Shown: positions 1 through 11,388, counted from the stretch's first letter. The stretch is 30,000 nucleotides of DNA from Mesostigma viride (GCA_009746045.1 RPFO01000080.1:7444616-7474615); one strand, 5' to 3'. Numbers and translations are program-made. Notes: generated from the letters alone by a model not told the origin.

Positions 1-1129
1 AGTTAAGGGTCTCCAAGTCCCTTCCTACATTGATAAAATATGATTAATTAACTGTTTGGTAATCTATTTTAAAGATGTTATTTAATCAATGCACCTTCAC
101 CTCGTGGAGGGATACGCACACTGGCCATCAAATCCGATCCGCAAACGGCACCGCAACACCTCATCTACAGGCAGAAGCAGCTATTCACACAACGCACGAC
201 ACAACCAACAGGCACATACCTCACCGCGTCGGTTGGGTGTCTTTTTTATATAATCTAACGTGCCCCCTCACAACTCGTTAATGGATTGACACCCACGTTG
301 CATCCAGCACGCATGAGCATCGTTCTTTGGCCAGCACGTCCGGCGTGCTCCCTTTCCTTGAGCAGGGCCCACGCGAGCCCGCCCACCACAAACTGGCTCG
401 CAGGAACAGAACGAGCCCAGCAAGACCGCTCTTGATTCTGGCCTCCGCACAGTACAGAGCACGAACGAATCCACCGCATGGGACCGTCCGCGGACAAGGC
501 CAAAGCAGGCTCGCATCATCAGCCCAGCAACACAAGAAGACAAAACGAGAATTACCGTGGTGGTCAATGACTTTGCGTCTCTTGTGTCGATCGACCGCAA
601 ACTGCTATTAAATGGGCTAATTTTTTGTCGCCAAGTTCAAATGTTACCGCCGCCGCCCCGAACAGCCCCAAGCTAGCTATCATAAATCAGTGTACCCGTG
701 GTCAATCCGACTACTCAGGTTTGCGTAAGTTGGTTTACATGGAGAGGGCCAATGGATATGGAAGTCGGTGACACCCAAGCCACGACACAAAACAAGTCGA
801 CCGGCTCGCAAACATACATTTCACCGTTGTTTTGGGGTCGCAAAGTAAATAGACGCAAAAGTGATTTGCCACGACGGTATGCATTATCAGCATAATGATA
901 AAAGCACTAATCCAGGTCCTTTGTATTACGGTAGCACATGGCGGTCCAGGAAACGACGAAAAACGAAGAATGCCAAACCGCTCTTGATTCTTGGTCGCCG
1001 CAACCGTAGAGAGCGCATCTGATCAGAACCAGGTTGTAACAGCTAGCATCAGCCCGGCAGGGACCAACTCGTCCAAGAAACTAAAAGGCTTGACCCCTTG
1101 ACCTGATTGCGAATACCAGCTCGCCAGCG
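1..1129. other. Non-coding stretch, no supported gene
   Basis: No open frame here shows convincing protein-like composition or splice structure. The only structure I see is a degenerate direct repeat: about 40 bases at 426-465 recur at 976-1016 and share the exact core CCGCTCTTGATTCT. If the PEX11-like gene at 4315-4506 (minus strand) is intact, this stretch could lie inside one of its introns or downstream of it. Confidence 0.5.
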
Positions 1130-1706
1130 AGAAGGGGAGGGGAGGGCGAGGGCGAGGGGAGGGAGGGAGGGGGGGGAGGGGAGGCAGGGGAGGAAGGGGA
1201 GGGGGAGGGGGGGGAGGGAGGGAGGAGGGGAGGGGGTAGGAGGGGGAGGGGTGAGAGGGGGAGGGGGAGGGGGAGGGGGAACGGGGAGGGGAGGGGAGGG
1301 GGAGGGAGGGGGAGGGAGGGGAGGGCGAGGGAGGGGGAGGGAGGGGAAGGGGGAGGGAGGGGAGGGGGAGGGGGGAGGGAGGGAGGGAGGAGGGGAGGGG
1401 GGAGGGGAGGGGGAGGGGGAGCGGGAGGGGGAGGGGGAGGAGGAGGGGGAGGGGAGGAGGGGGAGGGGGGGAGGGGGAGGGGGAGGGGGAGGGGAGGGGA
1501 GGGAGGGTGAGGTGGAGGCCGAGGGGGGGGAGGGGGAGGGGAAGGGAGGGAGGGGAGGGGAGGTCAGAGGGGAGGGAGGGGAGGGAGGGGAGGGGAGGGG
1601 AGGGAGGGGGCAGGGGGAGGGGTGAGGGGAGGGGGAGGAGGGAGGGGGAGGAGGGAGGGGAGGGGAGGGAGGGGGGGGAGGGAGGGAGGGGGAGGCGGGG
1701 GGCGAG
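1130..1706. repeat. G-rich simple repeat (GGGGA/GGGA type)
   Basis: Almost uninterrupted runs of three to eight G separated by single A on the plus strand. Long open frames on both strands here (Gly/Arg/Glu-rich on plus, Ser/Pro/Leu-rich on minus) are by-products of low complexity and are not called as genes. The tract has many possible G-quadruplexes on the plus strand. It grades directly into the GA-rich tract that follows. Confidence 0.95.
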
Positions 1707-3030
<1,324 letters not shown>

Positions 3031-3035
<5 letters not shown>

Positions 3036-3120
3036 TGATTAATTAAAAGCTCGTAGACTGTGTCACGTGGATACCGATAAAGGAACCTTCAACCCCTACA
3101 CACAACGAGGAGGGAGAGCG
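3031..3120 (+). repeat. Dispersed repeat family, copy A
   Basis: This stretch runs from an ATTAATTAA word through a CACGTG box to AAAGGAACCTTCAACCCCTA and ACAACGAGGAGGG. The same order of words recurs at about 6312-6480 and 28893-29070. A shorter piece, AAAGGAACC followed by a degenerate continuation, recurs just after 3560. The function is unknown. It could be a short non-autonomous transposon or a mobile promoter-like block. Confidence 0.65.
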
Positions 3121-3125
3121 CCCAG

Positions 3126-3554
3126 CAGTGCTTCTGCTAAGTTTTTTTGGCAAACGTCAAAATGTTGACTTTTCAGCCCGATTCTTCCGTCAAAATGTTG
3201 ATTTTTGCCCCGGTGTTGCGTCAACAATTCGACTTTTCCTCCATGCAGCGTTTCGTCCTTACATCGATAGGGCCACCCATATTTCATGTCGCTTGTGTTG
3301 TAAGCATCCAAATCAGGTAGCTCAGGACAAGCAGGATCTACTGCATGTTAATACTATAGTCACATGATTACTGACGCCGTGCCCTTACCCCCTCGATGAT
3401 GCTCGTCAACAAGTTGACTTTTGACCAGTTCATGCGCGTCAAAATGTTGACTTTTTGTCAAAACGTGTTGACTTTTTACCCTAAAATGCTGAATTTTTAA
3501 AAGAATTTTTTGTGTTTGCGTCAACCATTGAAGGTCACGTTAGCAGAAGCACTG
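3126..3554. mobile_element. Small inverted-repeat element with TTGAC palindromes
   Basis: A 15-bp perfect inverted repeat (CAGTGCTTCTGCTAA at 3126-3140, its complement at 3540-3554) bounds ~430 bp. Inside, six or seven copies of a short motif close to GTCAAAATGTTGACTTTTT occur near 3154, 3189, 3219, 3406, 3437 and 3458. Each is an imperfect palindrome with GTCAA/TTGAC arms. The outer flanks carry a similar AAAGGAACC word in the same orientation on both sides, so an exact target duplication is unclear. It resembles a MITE, but no transposase family can be assigned. Confidence 0.5.
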
Positions 3555-3560
3555 GCGCCC

Positions 3561-4305
3561 AGTAAAGGAACCGTCAGCCCTGATATACAACGCCCAACAA
3601 GAATGGCATGTATAGGATCGCGGCCTAAGCGAAAACTATTGCAAATGGCACGACTTTCACGAGGCCTCCGGTGCGCATGCTTATTGACAACTCATCCAAA
3701 GTTATAGGCACTCTTTTGTCTATATTTATTGACGATGAGCATGTACAGATATGAGATCGGCAACGAAAGTTTACCTATGTGCTGTGGCACAAGAAAATCC
3801 ACGAATTAGTCATAAGTAAAAGAGCAAAATGCCAATTGTCAAAGCGAAAAGGCTTCAGTAGAGATATAGAGATGCATAACCAGACAACAGGGTTATGCGG
3901 AATGCGTTACGCGCAGAGACAAGCACAACAAAAAATCACGGAGCCCTCTGAAAGAGATCGCTTCCACATGGGACAGCGCCATTCAAATTCTGGTTGGTTG
4001 CTAAGCCGGTCTACTTGAAGAAGGTTAAATTGCGTGAAAATACCTTCATGAGAATCACAAGAGGCCACGGTTCGTTCTTCTCTGGGGGCTGGAGTAGAGC
4101 TTGCACATCGTTGAGGAACTGGAGAAGTCCCAGAGATATTATTTGGTCCCGCAAGGTGAAAAGCCACCAAAAATTTGCAAACAATTAGGCATTACTTTGT
4201 GAATAAATAATAGAAAACCCCACAGGGACGTAATGACCCCTAGCCAATTGCATCATCCCATGCAATTAATTTTTAATTACGTGACCACCAGGGTTCACTA
4301 AGACA
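3561..4305. other. Non-coding stretch, possibly intron of the PEX11-like gene
   Basis: No open frame with recognisable protein character. I looked on the minus strand for the second PEX11 exon, which should continue the FRL-K-F-V-N-D region, and did not find it here. The stretch is AT-rich and holds no obvious repeats. Confidence 0.4.
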
Positions 4306-4314
4306 TTAGCTAAC

Positions 4315-4506
4315 CTTGCCGAGACGGAAAACCTTCCGCGCAAGGCTCGTTGCTTTTTCCACATCTTGAGCCGTGCAGGGCTTCCCATCAGCCTTATACC
4401 TCGCCCCGAACTGTATACTACGGCAAATTTTATCCCTAGCCTCCGCCTTCCCGAGGAACAGAGTCAGCAGCGCGAGCTCCGTCCTGCACGTCTTGAGCGA
4501 CGACAT
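4315..4506 (-). CDS. PEX11: PEX11-like peroxisome division protein, first exon (partial)
   Basis: PEX11 proteins are peroxisomal membrane proteins that elongate the organelle before fission. This minus-strand exon starts at ATG 4506 and encodes 64 residues. The segments AEARDKICRSIQFGARY, TAQDVEKATSLARKVFRL and the opening ELALLTLFLGKAEARDK match the N-terminal part of plant PEX11C/D/E-type proteins as I know them. A plausible donor, AAG|GTTAGC, follows at 4314, and the frame then stops at 4306. The family is ~230 residues long, so about three quarters is missing. No continuation is visible down to position 1. Either it lies across a very long intron outside the window or the gene is broken. 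It is divergent from the coiled-coil gene at 5476. Confidence 0.75.
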
Positions 4507-5475
4507 CCTGGATTCCTCCCAACGAGCACGTCAATTTGCCAAAACGACTACTTAAACCAACTTCCCAAATACAAACCCAGCACGAACCCAGTCCAAAATA
4601 CCCTTTTTGTATACGTTCCCAGCTTTCCCTCCCCGCGTAACCGCCTCGCCTGCTTTTGTGTTATGCGCCTGCTTTTGTGTTACTGTATGGCAAGTCGGAT
4701 TAATCGTCGGCAATCAATCCGCGCGCGGATCTACGTGTCGTCGTGCAAGGGGCTACTTGCTGACGCACGATCCCCAGGAGGGCAAACGGACGCGCCCCGG
4801 CCCCCGGGCCCCAGGTGTACGGGCCCGCTCGGGTATTCCGGCAGCAATACTGTACAGTAAGCTACCGGCTGGCTAGGTTACCACATAATTTCGAGTAGAA
4901 ATGCTTCAAATTAGTATCCATCAATACTAACTGAGAACAATATTGGCCAGTGAGTACCCAAGTTCTGGGTTCCGGGCACTTCCTCATCCTGAAGACTCTG
5001 GGTCTGGCAATTATAATTAGTGGCAAACCATTTTCGGCAAAATATTCGTGCACGTAAATTCCTAATTTACATTCGTGACAACCTGCAATGGGCACCCCAC
5101 GATTCAGTGTATTGAACAGTGAAGAGGGGTTTCTCGCAACTGCCCCTTCCTCATTATTAAAAAGTACGCCTTGTCGCTACGCAGTAATGTTGAAGTTTTA
5201 GTTTCACATGCAAGTTTAAGAAGGGGCAACCCGCAACGCCACGGCAAGAATCGGGCCACTCCAAGGGGTTGCTTTCATGGCTTCCGGCGAGCGTGATATC
5301 TCCGTCGGTATTTCACCAGGGCACGATAATACGCTGGGTATACATCAACGGGATTCGCGTACATTTTAGCCAGAGTGGAAATGTGTTGAACAAGGCTTAT
5401 GCCCCGATCAAGATGCGAGGGCATGAAATCATGCATTCCATCCGCAATGCAGCAAATTAATTAACGCTACGACAA
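4507..5475. promoter_or_regulatory. Divergent upstream region between PEX11-like and coiled-coil genes
   Basis: About 970 bp separates two head-to-head start codons (4506 minus, 5476 plus), so promoters of both genes should lie here. A GC-rich patch with GGCCCCCGGGCC-type palindromes occupies about 4790-4835. The right half is AT-rich, with AATTAATTAA just before the plus-strand ATG. Small open frames on both strands (for example 4862-5095 minus) have no recognisable features and are not called. Confidence 0.4.
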
Positions 5476-6243
5476 ATGGCGTCTAGATTGCTGCCTTATT
5501 TGTCGTCCTTAGTGCCCGAGGCAAAGCAAGATGAACACCAGCTCTCCTCAGTTGCTTCTGAAATGGCCATCGAGCATGAACACCAGCGCCGGGTAGCCGC
5601 TCGTCCCGATACCGGCCTGTCCATGCGGGACCTAGGGGTGGCGCTTGCCAGCGAGTTGGAAGAAGAGCGCGCGAACGGCGTGTTGCCTGCGCTGCCCTCG
5701 TCTTCCCAGGCTCGGGATAACGACCGGGCGCGCAAAGGGCGGCCTTCCCACGAGGAAAGCCGGCCGCAGTCGGCCTCCAGTGCGGTCAATGCGGAGGAGA
5801 ACGACCCGGCTAACGCCGACTCGGACAGGCGCGCCTCCTGGATATTAGAGCTGCAACCGCAGGAGACGGAAGACTCGAAATACCTGAGACGCGACCCGGC
5901 CATCGCAGACACGCCCGTGGACCGCATGCGGCACTTATGGATCCACCACACCGACTCCATGGAAAGAAACGGGAAGGCCTTTTTGAAACAGGTCGACGAG
6001 AGGCACGCTCGGACGCTGGCCAGCATCGCCGCCCTGCAGAGTGCCCGCTTCGACCTGGCGGTCGTGCTCACGATTCTCCAGGAGCACTGCCAGTACCTGA
6101 AAGACCATGTGTTGGACAAGTACCGTGACGTGCGGCGGCAGGAGGGCCGCTTCCTGCGGGACCTGTACATGATGGCGCGCCGCGAGTTTGAGCAGGGCAT
6201 TCAGAAGCTGCTGGACGCAGAGGAGGCCAAGCACCGGGCGCAT
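5476..6243 (+). CDS. Coiled-coil protein, exon 1 of 3 (unrecognised family)
   Basis: Start ATG at 5476 and 256 codons to a strong donor, CAT|GTGAGT, at 6244. Joined to 8858-9147 and 9914-10379 it gives 1,524 nt, a protein of 507 residues. Residues 1-150 are polar and low in structure (Ser/Ala/Glu/Arg). From about residue 150 (the RMRHLWIHHTDSMER region) to the exon end the sequence is helical, charged and heptad-like, including KYRDVRRQEGRFLRDLYMMA. Base composition is clearly richer in GC than the flanks, with strong third-position GC, which supports real coding. There is no signal peptide or membrane segment. I do not recognise the family. A cytoskeletal or flagellar coiled-coil role is possible but unproven. 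Confidence 0.8.
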
Positions 6244-6311
6244 GTGAGTCACTGTAGCTATAGTGAATGTGGGCATGTCTTTCCTGCCGTAGCTGTGCTA
6301 TATTCCAGGAA

Positions 6312-6480
6312 GATTAATTAATTATCTCGTAGACTGGTCGTCACGAGGGTACCGACAAAGGAACCTTCAACCCCTATACACAATGAGAAGGAGGGAGGGC
6401 GCCCCTTGCTTCTCTCACTGCCCTGAAGTGGGCAGTCCACAGGGCGCTCTCTCCGCATCATGGTGCGGGCGCAACTGTGG
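6312..6480 (+). repeat. Dispersed repeat family, copy B
   Basis: Begins with ATTAATTAATTA, then AAAGGAACCTTCAACCCCTA, then TTGCTTCTCTCACTGCC, AAGTGGGCAG, CCACAG and GCAACTGTGGGTG. The same words in the same order are found at 28893-29070. It sits inside intron 1 of the coiled-coil gene. Similarity to copy A at 3031 covers only the left half. Confidence 0.7.
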
Positions 6481-6973
6481 GTGCCATGAAGCTTCAGCAT
6501 AGCAAAAGCGTGGCGGATGCAGTAAGGCTGCCCCAAGGATGGTCCAGAGCCCACAGATAGGCTTGGAACACATTTAGAGGCGTCCAGGAAGATGCTACAT
6601 GCTAGTTGCGGTCTCCTGGTTAGTGAGAATTCTATCATCGCAAAGGGCATCTTACTAAAGTTAGGGAAAACGTGCTCAGACGTAGACTAGTGCACGGTGA
6701 AGGACTTGGAGGCAATGACGTTATAACTCTATCTAGAATTGCAGCGACACTATTTATCCATCGTTAGTCCAGCTACTTGCCCCCCCTTTGCGCGTGTAGT
6801 TTGTGTTTTTCTAGTTGAGTTCGCTGCTCTCCATTTTCTGCTTGTCCCTTGCTGCTTCACGTGTTCTTGGCCACCTTGCCACATCCTACGTTCCCCGTGC
6901 CCTTGGCCACCTTGGCGTCCCGTGTCCCTTTTGTAAGCGCATTTCCTATCCACTCTTCTGCACACGCTTTCAA

Positions 6974-7776
6974 CACATTCATTCATTCATTGGTCCGTCC
7001 GTCCGTCCGTCCGTCCGTCCGTCCGTTCCTGCCTTCCTGCCTTCCTGCCTGCCTCCCTCCCTCACTCACTCACTCACTCACTCACTCACTCACTCACTCA
7101 CTCACTCACTCACTCACTCACTCACTCACTCACTCACTCACTCACTCACTCACTCACTCACTCACTCACTCACTCACTCACTCACTCACTCACTCACTCA
7201 CTCACTCACTCACTCACTCACTCACTCACTCACTCACTCACTCACTCACTCACTCACTCACTCACTCACTCACTCACTCACTCACTCACTCACTCACTCA
7301 CTCACTCACTCACTCACTCACTCACTCACTCACTCACTCACTCACTCACTCACTCACTCACTCACTCACTCACTCACTCACTCACTCACTCACTCACTCA
7401 CTCACTCACTCACTCACTCACTCACTCACTCACTCACTCACTCACTCACTCACTCACTCACTCACTCACTCACTCACTCACTCACTCACTCACTCACTCA
7501 CTCACTCACTCACTCACTCACTCACTCACTCACTCACTCACTCACTCACTCACTCACTCACTCACTCACTCACTCACTCACTCACTCACTCACTCACTCA
7601 CTCACTCACTCACTCACTCACTCACTCACTCACTCACTCACTCACTCACTCACTTCCTTCCTTCCTTCCTTCCTTCCTTCCTTCCTTCCTTCCTTCCTTC
7701 CTTCCTTCCTTCCTTCCTTCCTTCCTTCCTTCCTTCCTTCCTTCCTTCCTTCCTTCCTTCCTTCCTTCCTTCCTTC
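6974..7776. repeat. Chain of tetranucleotide microsatellites, mainly (CTCA)n
   Basis: Successive tracts change by about one base per unit: (CATT)3, (CCGT)8, mixed CTTC/CTGC, (CTCC), then about 148 uninterrupted CTCA units (about 7061-7652), then about 31 TTCC units (7653-7776). Because four is not a multiple of three, each frame reads the same 4-residue period (for example T-H-S-L) and stays open. It is intronic, not a protein gene. Confidence 0.97.
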
Positions 7777-8695
7777 ACGTGCCTCCATGGGGAGAGTCAC
7801 GGGGTACAAACTTTTTGAATAGGTACCATTCATCCCTGTTTGATGCACAGCAAGAAGGGGGCATGGGACCCAGCATTTATCTCGCCGGATTTAGAGGCGC
7901 CGGATCAACATATTGGTCCAGGGTGCATCGGTGTCCGGTCCGCTGTCCTCTATCTATTTGTGATGATCGGGTGGCGGTGAGAGAAGATCCTGGTTGGAAG
8001 CTTACACGAGCAGGTCCGCACTCTCATGGTCATTCTTGTAGGCGTTACCCTAGCCATCAGGGGCATTCGTTCAACCTAGTTCAGGACTGCCCATCGCCTG
8101 ATTGTCACCTGCCTTGTTTTCATCGGTATGCGGGTATCAGTAAACATATACAAACCCACACACAGGGCAACAGCCGATGCTGCATCACCCATCCAAATGG
8201 ATCATCCTGTTCTGTTGCAGCAGCAGCACCTATTTGCTCGCAGCAGCAGCAGCACCTGTTTTGTTGCAGCAACAGCACTTGGTTTGCCATAGAAACAGCA
8301 CACATGTTTTGTTGTTGCAGCAGTGGCGGCGGCAGCACGCGGGGGGCACCCTCCAACCTTCCTTCCACAAACTTTCCTAGGTTCTATCAAGCGACAACCA
8401 GCACAGGCCTGAAATCATGAATAAATGATCATTGACAACCCACGCACCAGCCGGGGGCGGCAACTCATGGACGCCCGTCGCGCACTCGTCCTTTGTCTGT
8501 CTATTTATTTAATTTTCTTGTGTGTGGTAAGACCACATTCACCAAAACCCGGCCACTCATGGACAGGTCAAGGCCCAGCCGCCGCCGCCGCAGCAGCAGC
8601 CGCAGCAGCCGCAGCAGCAGCAGTTTTGGCAGACTGAACATGCTCATCCTTGGGCTATTGATGTCTGGTCATGGTGTGCGTGGCATATATGTATA

Positions 8696-8790
8696 CATGT
8701 ATATTAAAAAGTATAATAACTTACAGCAGAGTGAAGGCACCCAATGAAACATAAGCAAAGCCAACGCTAACAAGAGATACCACGACAAAA
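8696..8790 (-). mobile_element. Relic of non-LTR retrotransposon 3' end
   Basis: On the minus strand this reads as a degraded form of the 3' untranslated tail shared by the copies near 11820-11915, 12470-12565 and 23900-24020: GTGGTATCTCTTGTTAGCGT, GGCTTTG, GGTGCCTTCACTCTG, TGTAAGTTA, and an AT tail. No coding part remains, so it is an extremely 5'-truncated copy inside intron 1. Confidence 0.75.
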
Positions 8791-8857
8791 TAACCGTGTA
8801 TATATGGTAACCACGTATATATGTTATGATGATGACAAATGTAATCCACACCCACAG

Positions 8858-9147
8858 GCCAAGAGCCTGCAGCAGCAGCACGTTGCGGACGTGGAACGCG
8901 AACGTGCGGCGCAGGCTGCCCGCCTCGAGAGCCAGCTGTGCCGCGAGGGGGACGTGCTGGTGGACTCGCTGGCGGGGGCGTTTGAGGCGGAGCAGCGCGC
9001 GCTTCAGGACGAGCTGGCGCGCGTGCGTGCCGGGTCGGAGAAAGTGCGCAGCGAGCTGGCCGCCACGCAGGTGGCGCTCGCTGGGTTTGAGAAGGAACGA
9101 GCGATGATGAATCGGGCGAGCGAGCTGTTGGAGATGTGGAAGGATAG
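8858..9147 (+). CDS. Coiled-coil protein, exon 2 of 3
   Basis: Acceptor CCACCCACAG|GCC at 8858 and donor GAT AG|GTAAGG at 9148, entering in phase 0 and leaving in phase 2. The 290 nt encode a continuous charged helix that starts AKSLQQQHVADVERERAAQ and ends ASELLEMWKDR, with regular heptad spacing of Leu/Ala. It follows exon 1 in frame and completes an Arg codon with the first base of exon 3. The region is GC-rich like exon 1. The last ~70 bases have degenerate copies in the following intron (see 9148-9913). Confidence 0.85.
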
Positions 9148-9913
9148 GTAAGGGGTGTAGGTTCTTGTAGATGGTGTTTTATAGTGACCCACATGCTTGT
9201 GGGTTTGAGCCGTTTGAGATGGGGAGGGGCAGGTGAGCAGACTGGCATTGTAAAAGATGCTGTTTATAGTGACAGTGTGGGTGGGTTTGCGGGTGAGCGT
9301 GCCAGGATGGATAGAGCAAGCGAGTTGCTGGAGAGGTGGACGGGCCGGTGAGGTGTTGTTTGTTGAATGCAGCCAATTTTTGCCCACGTGTCTCATGTTC
9401 CCGACCCCCTCCCCCGCCTTTTCCTTTCCTCTGTTCTGTCTTCCTGGAATGTTGAACAAGTGCTGGTTTTCTCGTCGATATAATATTATTTTTCCGTATG
9501 GTCTTTTTCTGTATGGTTTCTCTTACTAAATGCTCCCTCGTTCATACCTTGCTCCATTCCTTCCCGCCCCCCCCCCCCAGACCAAGCCCCACCAGGTACC
9601 AGCACGACTCATGGATAACGTCTTGTCTCATTCAGTTGTCTTGATAATAATTCTGTCTGCCCCAACCGCACACATTGTGACACCCTCACCAACCCACCAG
9701 GTCCCAGCACGACCCGGCGCGCATCACCGCCCTGGTTCGCGCAAGTGTCTTTTCTACTCACACAGCCGTTGTTGCTTTTTTTTCCCCTTGCCCCCCCGTG
9801 CATACCCAACTGTACCAGCATGGCTCATGGATGCGGCATTCTCTCAGTCATGTCATCTTTCAAAATTTTTATCACTCTGACCCCCCGCCACCCCTGCCCA
9901 CACACGCCCACAG
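9148..9913 (+). other. Intron 2, with duplicated exon-edge sequences
   Basis: Bounded by GTAAGG at 9148 and CCCACAG ending at 9913. The final part of exon 2 with its donor recurs at about 9277-9352 (in-frame similarity, donor GTGAGG at 9348) and in shortened form at about 9199-9237 (donor GTGAGC at 9233). The beginning of exon 3 with its acceptor recurs at 9590-9625, 9695-9740 and 9805-9840. The spacing is about 105 bp within pairs and ~215 bp between pairs. Confidence 0.7.
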
Positions 9914-10379
9914 GTACCAGCACGACTCGGCGCGCATCACCGCGCTGGAGAAAGAGCTCAAGCAGGTCGCGCGCACAAACCACGCGCGCATCAACAAGGT
10001 GCTCACTGAGCAGAAGAACGAGGCCAAGCGGTGCGCGCAAGAGACCGACCGCTTCCAAAAGGACATCCGAGTGCTCGAGGACGGGCTTCGGACCCTCCTC
10101 GACAACATCTTCCCGGGGGGGTGGGCCAGCCCCGAGGCCGACGCGTTCCTCCAGCACCACAAGCTGCCATATCTGGCCAAGAGCTTTGCGATCAACAAGC
10201 CTCCTCCGCCCCAGTTGGCGACGTTTGCCCCCTCGGCGGCACCCACCACGCGGTCCAACGTGGGCAGTGAGGCGGCGAGTGGTAGTGCGAGATCGAGCCT
10301 CATGGGGGGGGCGGGGCTTACTGTCAGGGTCCCTTCGCCGAGCTCGCGGTCGGGAAGCCGAGCCGCGTTCAACCAATAG
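9914..10379 (+). CDS. Coiled-coil protein, exon 3 of 3
   Basis: Acceptor CCCACAG|G at 9914. The first base completes the Arg codon and the frame continues YQHDSARITALEKELKQ to a TAG at 10377. The first ~70 residues are coiled coil. A short conserved-looking segment follows (FPGGWASPEADAFLQHHKLP), then a Pro/Ser/Ala/Gly/Arg-rich, probably disordered tail ending in AAFNQ. The downstream stretch carries no further frame. The disordered N- and C-termini around a central coiled coil suggest a scaffold or structural protein, but the function is unknown. Confidence 0.85.
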
Positions 10380-10756
10380 CTGTCTAAGCCCAACTGTCAG
10401 CATTTTATTGAAAAATTTACACGCAGACTGCGCCACGTGAGCCCAACGGTGTTGTTAATAAATTAATTGTTGCGTCTGACTACTGAATGGGCATTATACA
10501 GGTATCACTTTCACTTGATAACTCATCTATACAGCCCTCCTGCTATGTATATCGGCCCCACCGTCTAGGTCATCTAGTCGCTCCACACGTAAGCCAGCCA
10601 TAATTTCAATGCACAAGGATACACATTTCCATCACCATTCATCTTCATCATCCTGAACGACTCGAAAACGCGGAAAAGATAACGGCAGGCTCGAGCTACC
10701 ATGGTCCGGATTCTCCCGATTTCTGGCCTGCGCTGGTTGTCTCTTTGATATATCGA
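10380..10756. other. Intergenic spacer after the coiled-coil gene
   Basis: AT-rich sequence with no supported gene, containing AATAAATTAATTG shortly after the stop codon, which could serve in 3'-end formation. It ends at a GATATATCGACGA word where the first truncated non-LTR copy begins. Confidence 0.4.
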
Positions 10757-11388
10757 CGACGGTCCTCCTGACCGTGGTGCTTGCCATGGTCCGGTCCGTT
10801 TTCCCCCACGCAAACATCCTGTCTGAGGATGCCGACGGCGTGGCTTTCTACTCCCCCAACCACCGACCTGACATCGTGGTTCTGGCCTTTGAGGGCGGTG
10901 GCCGGCACTTGCTCATGTTGACGTTTCTGTGGCTCGCCCCTTGGCTCTTAGCCATTTGGTTGGTGCATCCCAGGCGGTGGGCTACACGGCCGGTGGATCG
11001 GGCTGAGCCGGCCAAGCTCATGGCCTATATATGGCGACGTCGGGCACCACCGTGTGATGCGCACCCTTGATCTTGGAGGAGTTCGGGGCCGCCATGGGGA
11101 CCCTGACCGCCGGCTTCTTTAAGGAGTGCTGCCGGCTCCGGGAGGACCGGCCGCCTGGACCTGGAGGGCCAGCGGGCCCCTTGGTCAGCGCTGACCTGGA
11201 CATCGTATTGGCGCCAACGCCTTTCACTAGCGATTACCCGGGCTATGGCTGACATCTTGCTCCGCCGCACACGAGCTGACTTTGCGGCGCAGCACGGTTT
11301 TTAGGCTGTTTTACTTCCTTCCGCGGTGTGGATCGAGTGTCCCATGCCTTCTGTAGTTGTTTTGTCGTGGTATCTCTTGTTACCGTTG
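10757..11388 (+). mobile_element. Non-LTR retrotransposon copy 1, 5'-truncated
   Basis: Starts within the C-terminal endonuclease region (VLAMVRSVFPHANI, then SPNHRPDIVVL) and runs to the stop after the RRTRADFAAQHG segment and into the 3' untranslated region, where it is cut off at about 11388 by copy 2. Frameshifts separate the HRPDIVVL part from the EFGA/FFKECCRLRED part, so it is a dead fragment. It belongs to the same sequence variant (A) as copies 3 and 5, judged by the GGRHLL and LREDRLDLEGQ words. Confidence 0.85.

Larger units (their letters stand above)
6244..8857 (+). other. Intron 1 of the coiled-coil gene (2,614 bp)
   Basis: Bounded by GTGAGT at 6244 and CCCACAG ending at 8857; the phase is 0 on both sides. 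It contains a dispersed-repeat copy (6312-6480), the tetranucleotide block (6974-7776), CAG-rich pieces (8195-8345 and 8578-8625) and a relic of a non-LTR retrotransposon 3' end (8696-8790). Open frames through the (CTCA)n tract are repeat artefacts. Confidence 0.75.

Noticed and set aside
4366-4860. 164-codon plus ORF overlapping the PEX11-like exon
   Set aside because: It is antisense to a recognisable PEX11 N-terminus and has no protein-like features of its own.
8195-8345. CAG/GTTGCAG repeats as an extra exon of the coiled-coil gene
   Set aside because: No consistent frame with flanking splice sites joins exon 1 and exon 2; the direct 6243-8858 join is in phase.
6815-8420. Long frames with T-H-S-L repeats
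   Set aside because: The (CTCA)n tract is open in all plus-strand frames and lies between two well-supported splice sites of another gene; it is intronic.
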